Shown: piece after piece, positions 42,426 through 54,000 of the stretch
How the letters are laid out: each line of letters starts with the position of its first letter
Numbering within the stretch: position 1 is the stretch's first letter
From: Haliclona indistincta
Lineage: Eukaryota; Porifera; Demospongiae; Haplosclerida; Chalinidae
Assembly: GCA_964017065.1 (NCBI GenBank)
Contig: OZ024791.1
Location: 4,144,547 to 4,208,546 of the forward strand
DNA length: 64,000 nucleotides
Direction of reading: 5' to 3'
Position numbers and translations under genes: made by a program
Notes under the pieces: generated by a model
The model's database searches: none
What the model saw: only the letters and a program-made list of their open reading frames with translations
What the model was told of the DNA's origin: nothing

Positions 42426-43741
42426 TCACTCACTGCATGAGCAAGGAGCACAGTGAACTTTCCTAAAAGTGAGTGACACACGTGTGCCTCTGGCAATGAT
42501 GTCACTGTAGTGAGGATTAGTCGAGGACTCAGAGGAATAGCCAGGCATAGAGGGGTAAACAGGATCACTCTTACGAGCTGGTATGCTGTAGTAACAGAGA
42601 ATGAACTAGCGAAATCTACACGTCAAAATAATTTACCCATGTGACCAAGAATAGCGTACTTCTCCGGTCATAACTAACAGGCTTCGTTGAGGAAGAAAAA
42701 CACTTAATTTTCTTTCTGTCTGTAGATGAGTGAACTGCATGACAGCCTAATGAATACAAAAATCCTAAAATGACACTACAAAAATCACTACTATTGCTCA
42801 CATGCGATCCAAGACTGAGTGAAACAATACCATCTTTGAATGCTGAATGAGTATCTACATGTGGTGGAATACCTACGTACAAGTTGGGCTCAATAACACA
42901 AATTAGTACTGACCTGCTCCCGGTCTATAAACATTGACAGTAAGCTGATCAGGTAAATAGTTTACTAAACCAGTCTTCATCAACTTCAGAAGCAATGGTT
43001 GACATATTGATGGTATACCAGCAGAAAGAGGGCTGCTAGGATCCACTGTATTGCTACCATACAGGAACTCGTAGCCATAGTGCTTTACTGAACGTAACTT
43101 GAGATCAGCTGATGGTGCTGGTGGACACTTGCCAACAAACTCTGAAATTAAAATAATAAAGTCGTTATGACTACTGTAACATTACCAGGAGAGTTTTGAA
43201 AAGTGGACACGCTGTCAAGTTGCTCTAATCCAATGAAGTCAATGAGTTTTACTTCTTCGTCCTTATTCAAAAAGTCACATAATAAATGACAACCCGGAGG
43301 AAGGCATTCATTACTAGAGCACCCTCTGATGATGAGGTCCTGTTCAACTATTGCAGGTGATGGCAAAGTAACCAGGTAGGACAAAAACAGATGTAGTGGA
43401 GGACTAGTTAAAAGCGGTGTCACTAAGTGTCTTGCTCCTCTTTTTTCTGCTTCTTCCTGCACACAACAGCCGTTGAGTGAAGTAAGTTCACTTTCACACT
43501 GCCGACTGTCACTAAACTCGAGAATAGCAAAGTCACATTCAAAGGGCATGTACACGTGTCTAGGCTCTTCAGAGAGCAGTGCTAAGATAAGTCGGTGGCT
43601 TACTCCGGTCTTAATTCCACCATTTCCTACAAACAGTAGACGTGTAGGTGCCTCATGAAACATCCACTGCCATGATGGGTATTGCTGTTTAGCTAGTACT
43701 TGCTTGCGCTTGATCTGTCGGGTTAGCTTCTTGGCAGCCAT
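42426..43741 (-). CDS. ALKBH8: ALKBH8-type RRM-AlkB dioxygenase without methyltransferase domain
   Basis: Five exons on the minus strand: 43741-43186, 43141-42914, 42872-42802, 42746-42637, 42585-42426; 1125 nt, 374 residues. The start MAAKKLTRQIKRKQ mirrors the basic N-terminal helix of ALKBH8. An RRM-like part (LLFVGNGGIKTGVS to about residue 130) is followed by an AlkB Fe(II)/2-oxoglutarate domain: HYGYEF, IPPHVDTHSAF with the His and Asp iron ligands, the SLLVMTGEVRYSWSHG region with the distal His, and TRVSLTFRKV with the 2OG-binding Arg. The C-terminus has a CAPCSCS cluster. Animal ALKBH8 normally continues into a SAM-dependent tRNA wobble-uridine methyltransferase; here a stop codon follows immediately. 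An open upstream extension to 43876 is not conserved in look. Confidence 0.9.
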
Positions 43742-44943
43742 GATAAGCCCGAAGATAAGCTCCGCCTTCAGTAAACTCCTACTCAAAGGCTCTTGGCAGC
43801 AGTCGTGATGTATTGATGATACATAGGTAACTATGTCACACTTGTGGTCACAACTGCATGTATTTTCTAAACACATGACTGCACTCCAAATGTCTATATC
43901 TGTTGCTGGCTGTGGAACCTAAAATCATCGACGTAGCGGTCATATAGAGAAGGTATAATTATTAGGTAGATTATTACAGTACAATGTATTTGATTTGGTA
44001 ATATTTTTCAATCGGACAGTTCTTTCCTTCTAGAAGATGGTTAGCGATTTAATGGTCTGGAGTACTTTGATGATTAGATATTGGTGGCTGATTTTCCTTA
44101 ATGTTCTTTCCTTTGGTTCCTGTCCTTACATGTATTTTATCCAAATTTTTGAGCTCTTCGATCTCCTTCCCAATTGCGGCTACATGTATTATTACATTCA
44201 GTTGTGTCATTATCTGCAACCAGGAGCCCATTATAAGAAGAAGGAGCGTTCAGCTGCAGTTTAGCTAGCAAGTGTATTTACAGCAATGCAGTAACATGGT
44301 TTCATTCAGAGCATTTTAAATACTAAGTTGTATATATTGCCAGCTCCTATGTGCATATACATGTAATGCACTGAACTATTGCATCCCATCACTAGTGAAT
44401 GATGCCAGTAGATGTCAAACTGGCTCTGCTTTATATAACACTACTTCAGATTTCCCTTTTTAAAAATAATTATGCTGTGCTTTCCCTGGCAAAACTGGCT
44501 GTACTCAGAGCCATATGGTGTGATACATGATGCTTGATATAACATTATCAAGAGCTTCTTGAAATTTGGACCGGGTTGCTAACTGGGCCTGTCAAATTCA
44601 GCTTTTCTTTTCCATTTTAAGTCACATAGCAAATGACAATCGGGTGGAAATTGGTCACTACTACAGTTGTAAAATACTATTACTGTTTAACAACCGGGAT
44701 ACTGCAGGTGATAGCAAAAACATTGAGTGGAGTATGAACCTTCTTTATTCTTCTTACGCACGAGATTCTCACACTACTGACAGTCAATCGAAGATGTTCC
44801 CTTGGCATGAGCTACAGTTGTGTATTATGTTCATAGAGCAATGCCAAAAGTCAGTAGCTAGCCCTTGACTTTCTGAAACCTCATTAACCCTCTTTAAAAT
44901 TAATTACCAAAAAATAAAGTCATTATACAAGCATAATACGCTA
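43742..44943. other. Intergenic stretch with a decayed AlkB fragment
   Basis: Holds the ALKBH8 promoter and the pseudogene fragment at 44545-44840. A minus-strand open frame at 44049-44231 with a helical look (IGKEIEELKNLDKIHV) could be a leftover coiled-coil exon of a death-domain paralogue, but I cannot support it as a gene. Confidence 0.35.
44545..44840 (-). pseudogene. Decayed copy of ALKBH8 exon 1 (fragment 1)
   Basis: Aligns in order with 43186-43560: AAGTCACATAGCAAATGACA against AAGTCACATAATAAATGACA, then ATACTGCAGGTGATAGCAAA against ACTATTGCAGGTGATGGCAA, and CACACTAC/GACAGTC further on. Frame is lost by indels and stops. It lies just beyond the 3' end of death-domain gene A. Confidence 0.7.
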
Positions 44944-47900
44944 TTATTGTTGCTTGCATTCACCTGGTTGAGAGACCTGAACTACTTTAAAGTCTTTTTC
45001 TTCCAGAATAGTTAGTATTTTACCAGTCGTGGTAGTCAATGTCTTCAACGTCTCCTGAATATGATAACTCTTTCTTTCTTCCAGACGGTGCAAATCTTCT
45101 AATCTCGTTTCGATTCTTTTGGTAGGGATTGCATCGCCGTGATCACCACTTGGTTTTGGCTAAAGATAAGCTCAAAATGTTAAATATTACATGAGGCATT
45201 CTCACCTTGAGCGTACTTGAACCGTGAGTGCTTTGAGAATGCATAGTCTTTTCTTGCTGCTCCAACTGAGACAACTTATCTTTCATTTGTCTATCCTCAA
45301 CTTTAAGCACTTTGATGTCTTCCTCAATTGTAGCTAGTTGTTTTTTAATTTCGGCTGTATCATTATCGGCAATTAACCTCTCTACAACCTTAAGAGCTTC
45401 GGCATCTAGGGTTGATTTTGCTAAGCTATCCAACCAAGCACGGTTTGCATTTTTCTTTTCACATTCTATCTTCAACTCATCTTGCCTAGAAGTCAAGTAT
45501 TTCATCTCTTCACGGATCACTTTTTCTCTCTCTTCTAATTTGGAAAATTCTGAGTTGAGTTGAAAAAACCGTCTTTCTTTGGAATCCAACCCTTCATTAT
45601 CTTCTGCCATTAACCTCTACAGAAGGAGATTACGTGTTATATAATTATGCTTTGAATGGCGATACAATTAAGGCATTAATAATGATATTGCTTAGTGGTG
45701 AACACAACTCAAGTAATCAATAGTTGCAGCATGGATTTAAATTGTGATTTCAAAGCTTGAATTGTCTGATAATAGCTAGCTGCATGACTTTTCAACAAGG
45801 CAGTCCTCATCATTAGTGCTACAATAGAACTCATATCATGTTTAAAGATAATGATCAAGATAGTGTATGAGGTTCACATTATAGTCCAGAGCTTAATTTG
45901 TGTGTATAATTAAACAAGAATAATAAGGTTCTACTTTATTCAATGACAATTTAATAACTAGAGTGTATGTGATAAATATTACCTCATATTCAGTGACTTC
46001 TTTAAGTGAAACACCTGAAAAAACATTAGCAATGTAAAATACTTGCTAAAATCATAGCCAATACATAGTCGTTTATAAAAAAAAACGGCTGACATTTCCA
46101 AAAAGGAATGGCTATAGCACCAGCAGTATAACACGTGCTCAAGTATGATCATTATGTGTGTACAAACTTATTTTGTCACAGTAGATAAGGACGTTAATAT
46201 TCGCTGGTACAATTAATGCATTAGCAAAATAATAATCTAACAATTGATACCATGACAAGAAGTTTTTCCTACTACTTGGCGGTGTCTCTGCTGTTCTCTA
46301 CAAAGCACAACAAGCTACTAGCCTCGTCCCAGTCCCAGTGTATGTTTTAGTGGGGAGGGCATGCTGAAAGTGTTTTTTAAGTAAAGTTGTCTTTTGCAAT
46401 TAAGCCAGGATTATCCGAACTACTCTTTCTTGCTGCCCTTTGCACAATATAATCTACAGTGTCCTGGCTATTACTTGCCCGTTTTACACGGAAAATGGGT
46501 GTAGCCACACTCCAATAGCACTTGCCGTATTTGGAACAAAATTGTTTCGTACTCTGCAATCACGAGAGACCCACATAGGGGTGGGTGGGTTGTGGGGAGG
46601 GCAGGATTGGGAAGAAATGGCACTTTTTGGCGCTCTGGCAAAAGGAGATGTACCGGTATCTTCTTCCATCGCTCTTGCTAGTAGAGAATTTTTCCGAAAT
46701 CGCGTCTTCTCATTAAATATTTGCCCCCTCTGTAACTTACAGACTGAGACCTTTTTGCAAAATCCCAAACATACGTTTTCTTCCTTGTGTACCAAAGTTT
46801 ATGTCTGACATTTTGTGTGGGTGTGGCATATGCTTAGGAAACAAACGCAACTTTTCGTCATTGGGTGGAGCTTGCTACACCCACAAGACGAATGGTGACT
46901 TTCTTGGATGATCAGTGTGACCGAGCAAGCCTTCAACTAACTGTAGAAACCAACATAATTTATTCGTAATCCTGATGTTTGGGCAATCCAGGCTTAAACT
47001 TAGTTTGACCTTTCTAATTCACTTTTCACACTATTTATGACGTCTAAAGAAGGTGGAGTCAATTACAGAAAGCGTCAATTATAGAAAGCTTAAATGGTTA
47101 ACTAATACATGCAGTGTACATGTACATGTACATGAAGGCTGATTTACAAGTTTATTGGCATTACAACAGAGAATTTAGATAAGCCCTGGATGCAGCACAG
47201 CTAAAACCACTGAATTATTGTAAACCATGCTTTATAAAAATTTTCAAAGCAGTTTTTCCTGTTGATGCAAAAGAACAATCACAACTTTCAGACAGAAACA
47301 TAATATTGTCCTTACCATATTTAGATGCAAATTCATATGCCAGTTCCACAAGTTTAGATTCTTTCAAAGCAAATGCTACTTTCATTGGTGAAGCATCTTC
47401 TGTTTTGTGTAACCATGCAGCCAGCATTTCTCTCAAACAATTAGACTGACTGTGAGGATTCTCGTGACGTATCGATTTTAATCGGCCATAATCAACGTTA
47501 AGAAACAAACCAACATTGAACCAATGTGCTGTAGCTTTGGACAGGTGTGTCAATAGCTCTGCCAAGTGTTCTTTAATATCTACATAAAACAATCAAATTA
47601 AAATGTGCGAAGCATCTTGGACATGTTTAGTAGAGTAATTGTTTGCTAACTGAATTTCTTTCCATTAGTTGGTTGAAGATCTTCAAGCTTAAAAGCAGGA
47701 CCATCCACTAAAACCTGCGTTACTGTACCATTTTTTGCACTAAACAAATCCAGGTACAACTCAGTATTCACGTCAATTGCTGTATCCTGAGGAAAATGAT
47801 GCTTCAGTAGACCTTTTAAACGGTGTTGAAATTCCTCTAAAAATGGAAATAAAATTTAATTTAATAATTGTCGTGGTAACATTATTATTATACAATATAA

Positions 47901-48578
47901 TTATACAATATAAGCAGGAGATGCAGTCTTCATTCTAATGCTATAATGTGGTTGCATCTACACATAATAATGATGTATGCTTCTGTAAATTCACATACAA
48001 TTTTGTCACTTCTCAAATAATAGCTAGTTTCATGTCTGCACAATATGTAAATACCATTGTGTAAAGACTTGAAAAAACTCTCAAGTGATGCTTGTGAGCC
48101 AAACTTTACTACAAAAAGCACCAGTGAATCATGTCTAACTCGAGCTACATCAAGAATATTCGGTTTCAGAACAGTAGCCACGCATTCCTTCAGTGATTCA
48201 CAAGAGAGTTCGCCGTTTCTATGTATCAAAATGTTGCCTTGACTTTCTTTCACTTTCATCTGCTGTGTATTGACACTAACTCCCACACCAATAACCAAAT
48301 GCCCACGAACGGTAGAGCTGGAGGCGGATTGTGGCTCTTCTTCTGGACAAGAAAGATCTACATAAAAAATTATAATAAAGATTCATCCACTGGATTCAGC
48401 TATTAATTTGTATAAACAACGATTTATTGATGATAAACTGTACTGCACTATCTTTGTTTTACTAAAAGACTGGCTTTTGAGAACAGTTTGAATAGGTACA
48501 TGCATGACATGTGTAATGTAGCAAGCGAACAACATGCAATCCTCACGTACAGCTCTCACTCGACTCGTCAGAACTCAT
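44944..48578 (-). CDS. Death-domain / coiled-coil protein, paralogue A (479 aa)
   Basis: Seven exons on the minus strand: 48578-48551, 48357-48055, 47836-47651, 47579-47316, 46014-45983, 45616-45206, 45159-44944; all in frame. Layout: short acidic N-terminus (MSSDESSES), an unrecognised domain (about 30-172; VIGVGVSVN ... HDSLVLFVV ... DTAIDVNTELYL), a death domain (about 173-260; LAELLTHLSKATAHWFNVGL, LREMLAAWL, LVELAYEFASKYG), an 11-residue microexon segment, then a charged coiled coil (about 272-479; KLEEREKVIREEM ...) ending SQPGECKQQ. Death domains form signalling assemblies; partners here are unknown. Intron 4 holds a piggyBac-like MITE missing from paralogue B. Confidence 0.82.
46404..46993. 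mobile_element. piggyBac-like MITE in intron 4 of paralogue A
   Basis: Ends GCCAGGATTATCC and GGGCAATCCAGGC (imperfect inverted pair), flanked by TTAA at 46400-46403 and 46994-46997. Paralogue B has the empty site GCAATTAAACTT at about 52992-53003. 590 bp; the open frames inside read on both strands and show no transposase. Confidence 0.85.
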
Positions 48579-48721
48579 ACTTTCTTTCTGGAGGAAGAGG
48601 AAGCACGCGAGAACAATCGATCACAACGCAGTCTTGTCGCATTGCGCACGCGGCTGTCGATTGGACTCCGAGCTAGGTCACATGATATGAGCGTCATCTT
48701 GAAATTATTATAGATGTAGAC

Positions 48722-49485
48722 CAGAGGAGGTTGGAAGCATTAGTATGCGCACGTGATTTTTAGGCTGTTATTATGCGCACGTGATTTTCGAATGCATAGC
48801 TAACGTTCCATCGTGAGGCGTGGCTCAATGGCGCTAGCATACAGCACTCGAAATCATCCGTTGATTCTTTCTAAATTGTATTGCATAGAGCTTGATTACT
48901 GGTCTTACTTAAAGTTATGATCTTAGAACACTGGTTTAGCTATTTTGCATAGTGCACTGCACCAGTTTCTGTGCTCTGTATGTCGTGAAATTTAGGAAGA
49001 AGTAGCACAGCTTCAGTAGACAGCACACTTGTGCTGGATTCAGGAATATTTCTGCTGTGAAACAGGTTAATTTCAAGCAACTTTCTTAGTTCTAGCTCTG
49101 ACCAGGTCTCGTCAGCTGTATATTGAGTTTTGCAGATAACAATGGGCTGTCTCTTCGCTCGCCGTTTTTAAACGCCAAGATTTTGCTTCAGAACGTCTGT
49201 AGCAGACTTATCAATAAGCTGATTGCTTGCACGAACAATAACTGTAGTGTTTTCCACTGTTGAGAATCTCCACTACTTTCTCGCCCATAGCAGCTCGGGG
49301 ACCACTGGGTTGGACCGGGTAGATCGCATTTTTGTAATCTGCTTTGCAAGAGCTTTCGATTGATCTAAATTCGTCAATTCTGTCCAGAGAATTTGTGTAA
49401 AATTAACAACTAAGATTCGCCATATATTTTGATTTGGAGTTGTACATGTCACGTGACTGAATATTAATGCTTCCAACCTCCTCTG
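48722..49485. mobile_element. 764 bp TIR element with 9 bp target duplication
   Basis: Ends CAGAGGAGGTTGGAAGCATTA-type (first 20 bases inverted exactly at the right end, TAATGCTTCCAACCTCCTCT), flanked by GATGTAGAC at 48713-48721 and 49486-49494. A CACGTGA motif lies near each end. No transposase is recognisable. The duplication length suits a MULE- or hAT-related element. Confidence 0.85.
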
Positions 49486-49496
49486 GATGTAGACTA

Positions 49497-50217
49497 CAGT
49501 GCTTCCAGCTTAGTCGCTCCACTTTTTAATTTTTTGCAACCATGAAATATTTTCGCATGTAAAAATTTTATTTCAATAGCTATATGCATGATTCTTGGAA
49601 TAGACGTAGATACATCATATCTCTATCAGAATGTCAATTCAGGAGGATACAGAATGAACCGTAATGTTTGTACGACATCAAACGTGATAGGAACTGGTGC
49701 GACTATTGCAGTAGCTACTTTTTAAGAGTGAACTCAAAAATTACTTCGAGTTAAGAACACACACTTCACTTCAAGTAAATATAGTGCCTTTTACACTGGT
49801 ATACCAAGAATTGAACATTATCTTTGCGCGCAGAGTTTTTCAGAGCTTGTTGAAGCGTTGAAATTGGAGGTTTTCAATGCCCTGGACTTTTTAAGAACAA
49901 ACTTCAGAAACCTTTCGAGTTAAGAAAAATCCCTTTAGTTTTATAATGATAGGTATATGATACATCCATAAAACAGAATTCAGGCCTGTATCTTTATCGC
50001 TTTGCAAGTAGCGATTGCGTTTGTGATACTGATGATGTCACAACAAAAATTTAAAATGGCGACTTTGTATTGGTTCTATTGGAGCGACTCCACGGTGCTT
50101 GTGCAACGTAGTTCTCTGTTCCTGACTGTGAGTAAGTGCAAAATACAACTTAAACTTGCAAAAATGATGCAAAACGTGCAAGTATGAAAAAGTGGATCGA
50201 CTAAGCTGGAAGCACTG
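49497..50217. mobile_element. 721 bp Tc1-type TIR element
   Basis: Ends CAGTGCTTCCAGCTTAGTCG and CGACTAAGCTGGAAGCACTG, flanked by TA at 49495-49496 and 50218-50219. It abuts the target duplication of the preceding element. Several internal inverted pairs (TTCGAGTTAAGAA) are present. No transposase frame was found. Confidence 0.85.
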
Positions 50218-50311
50218 TACACTAGAAATTTTGTTTTCATTCTACGATCAACATTTTATGTTTCCTGGTCGAGATCAAAATTATAACTATTAGCAGCTCA
50301 TGTATGTACAG

Positions 50312-50338
50312 CCATAGATGATACAGTATCATCTATGG
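50312..50338. repeat. 27 bp palindrome
   Basis: CCATAGATGATAC, one A, then GTATCATCTATGG. It is a perfect short hairpin in the intergenic region between the paralogues. Confidence 0.8.
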
Positions 50339-50574
50339 TACAGCATTCAGGATAATTTGTCAATCAACGGCATTCATAGAAGAAGCACCTAGTGCATTCA
50401 TCACTATAATTACAAAGCAAGCAAAATAATATAGGTGTCATAGGCTGGCTCTACCTACATTAAGGCACAACAGTGTCTCACATCACATGTAACCAAACAA
50501 TTGCTTTTATCACTGTACCTTTCCTGGTCTGTACTCATACATGTATAAACATAAAATAATTTCAATACTAACAG

Positions 50575-50930
50575 TATCAGGAGTTTCTTGAAAAGTGGAT
50601 TTGCTGTCAAGTTGCTACCAGCTGCATTGTGTGCTTCTATCAAATTTATTTCAAAGCTGTGCAATGTCAGACTAGAGCTTTGCTATTTCAGAAGTCACAA
50701 AGCAAGTGACAACTTGGAGGAAGCACTGAGTCACTACTAGAGCACCAAGTACTGCAGGAGTGACCAAAAACAGATGAACAGGATGAAAGTTGAGAGGAGT
50801 CCTGCTCCTCTTTTTGTGCTTCTTCTTGCATCCACTGAACAACTGTCGACTAATGTACACGTAACACTCTCTCACACTACTGAACTTGAAGATAGCATTC
50901 ATTCACTTGGCATGAATTACATTCAAAGAG
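50575..50930 (-). pseudogene. Decayed copy of ALKBH8 exon 1 (fragment 2)
   Basis: Aligns in order with 43186-43545 of the intact gene: TTGAAAAGTGGA, GCTGTCAAGTTGCT, ACTACTAGAGCACC, CAAAAACAGATG, and CTGCTCCTCTTTTT followed by TGCTTCTTC. It is frame-broken. It lies just beyond the 3' end of death-domain gene B, the same place as fragment 1 relative to gene A. Confidence 0.82.
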
Positions 50931-51033
50931 TAACGCCAAATACTGTAAGAGTTGCTTTAACTTTCATTATCCCTCCTTACCAAAAATTATAGTTATTATA
51001 CATGGGTATACATCATGTCAAACTGACAAGCTA

Positions 51034-54000
51034 TTATTGTTGCTTGCATTCACTTGGTTGTGAGACCTGAACTACTTTAAAGTCTTTTTCTTGCAAAATA
51101 GTTAGCATTTGACCAGTTGTGGTAGTCAATTCCTCCAACTTCTTCTGAATCTCATAACTCCTTGTTTCCAAAACTTTAAATCCATTGGTAGACATTGCAT
51201 CATCGCGATTACCATTTTCACTGCAGTCACCGGACTTGACCTAGAGAAAATATAACTGTGTTGATAATATTACAACGCTGTGTTCACTTGTTTTTTGGTA
51301 TCACTAGAATAATAACCAAAATATAGGTTAGACACCAAGGCCAAAGGCCCTCGATGTCTAACCTATATAGAAACCCGAGGAAGCCTTATAGAACCCAAGT
51401 GTGTAGCGAGATGGTTCTATGGTGAGGTGACATGAGGGTTTCTATACCGCATGGATCCTGTTGGCCGAGCTGTGTCTAACCGATTTAGATCATAGCAACT
51501 GTCGCTATACATAAGCTGTTTCGGACGCAAATTTACAGAAAGTATCTATCCGCTCGCGGCAAGTACCAATTCGTTCGCACTGTGTCTACAGTATTTAGAG
51601 ATCTGAATTCAGCCGATCAAACTACTGCATTCTATGGTCTAAATATTATTATATGTAAGGGCTGTATCATTCTCACCTTTTTATCAGACGTACTTGAACC
51701 AGAAGCCTTGTTCTCAGATGTGTTTTGAGAATTCTGAGATGTGCTTTGAGAATTATGTGAATACTTCCTCTGTATACTCTTTTCTTGTTCCTCCAAATGA
51801 GACAGCCTTTCTTTCATTTGTGTATCCTCATGTCTAAGCTTTCTGATGTCTTCCTCAATTGTAGCTAGTTCTTTCTTGCATTCAGCCGAGTTATTGTCTT
51901 CAATTAACCTCTCTACAACTTTAAGAGCTTCAGCATCTAGGGTTGATTTTGCTAAGCTATCCAACCACACACGCTTTGCATCTTTCTCTTCACATTCTAT
52001 CTTCAACTTCTCTTGCCTAGATTCCAATTGTTCCATATTTTCACTGATCCTTTTTTCTCTCTCTTCTAATTTGGAAAATTCTGAGCTGAGTTGAAAAAAA
52101 CATCTTTCTTTGGAATCCAACCCTTCATTATCTTCTGCCATTAACTTCTACAGTATAAAATGAGGGAGATTACGTGTTATACAAAATAGAGATATGTGCG
52201 AAAAATCATTTTCACACATGAGTAGCCGCCATCTTAATTCGAGGTCATCCCTACATATCATTGCCGATCGGCAATGATAATTATGCTTTGAATGGCGCTA
52301 CAATTAAGGCATGCATACGATAGTCATACTGTCTGTCATACACTTTATTAATAATGATATTGCTTAGTGCTGAACACAACTCAAGTAATCAATAGTTGCA
52401 GCATGGATTTGAATTGTGATTTCAAAGCTTGACTTGTCTGATAATAGCAGCTGCATGACTTTTGAACAAGGCAGTCCACATCATTAGTGCTACAATAGAA
52501 CTCTTAACAAGGATAATAAGCTGGTTCTACTTTATTCAGTGACAATTTAGTAACTTGAGTGTATGTTTACCTCATATTCAGTAACTTCTTTAAGTGCAAC
52601 ACCTGAAAAAAACATTAGCAATGTAAAATACTTGCTAAAATCATAGCCAATACATAGCTTTAGTACCTAGTCGTTTATAAAAAATGGTTGACATTTCCAA
52701 AAAGGCTATAGCAGCAGCAGTATAATGACAAATTAATTATGATCATTTTGTGTACAAACGTATTTTGTCACAGTAGATAAGGACGTCAATATTCGCTGGT
52801 ATGCATTAATTATGCATTAGCAAAATTAATAATAATCTAACATTTAATACCATGACAATAAGTTTTTCCTAATACTTGGCGGTGTCTCTGCTGTTCTCTA
52901 CAAGCTACTAGCCTCGTCCCAGTCCCAGTGTATGTTTTAGTGGAGAGGGCGAGCCAAAAAGTGTTGTTTTTTTCAGGTAAAGTTGTCTTTTGCAATTAAA
53001 CTTAGTTTGACCTTTCTAAAGCACTTTTCACACTATTTATGATGTCTAAAGTAGGTGGAGTCAATTGTACATGTACATGAAGGCTGGTTTACAATTTTAT
53101 TGGCATTGCAACAGAGAATGTAGATAAGCCCTTGATGCAGCACAGCTAAAACCACTGAATTATTGTAAACCAGCCTTTATAAAAATTGTAAAGCAGTTCT
53201 TCCTGTTGATGCAAAAGAACAATCACATCTTTCAGACAAAAACATGAAAAAAATTATTATAGTCCTTACCATATTTAGATGCAAATTCATATGCCAGTTC
53301 CACAAGTTTAGATTCTTTCAAAGCAAATACTATTTTCATTGGTGAAGCATCTCCAAATTTGTTTAACCATGCAACCAGCATATCTGTCAAACAATTAGAC
53401 TGACTGTGAGGATTCTCTAGACGTATTGATTTTAATCGGCCATGATCAACGTAAAGAAACAAACCAACATTGAACCAATGTGCTGTAGCTTTGGACAGGT
53501 GTGTCAATAGCTCTGGCAAGTCATCCTTATCTACATAAAACAATCGAAATAAATGTGTGAAGCATCTTGTAAACTAAAACATACAGCACAGGGAAATTAT
53601 AAAGGGGAGTGTCTTCTGTTAACCGGGGTTTGAAGGGACAGAGCCCCTCGCCGCTTTTGGCATTTTTAGGGCTTCAGGGTGCCCATGCAGAAATGCATAC
53701 TTTGGCATATGGTCTGTTTGCACACCTGGACACCACCAGGTTTTTGCATCAGTCACCAGAGCTAAATGCATGAAGACCAAAATTAGGTGAAAAATGACGC
53801 GAGGTCGCATCACTTAAGTGGCTTATGTTCCGAAGTGGGAGTGTCCAACTCGAGTTTAGTACACATGGTTGTAAATTTTGACATGCCAGGACAAAACTGT
53901 GCCAGTTTGGAACAGCTAGCCTCTTAATTGTTGTAGAAAATTACAAGACAAACTGCCAGCTAGTTTATAGAGCAAGTCAAATTTTTGACAAAATAATTCA

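Noticed and set aside
44049..44231. Minus-strand coiled-coil-like open frame
   Set aside because: Suggestive helical composition but no start, splice partner or clear alignment to the paralogues' exons.
46440..46808. Overlapping open frames on both strands inside the TTAA-flanked element
   Set aside because: They resemble no piggyBac transposase and overlap each other; treated as non-coding element sequence.
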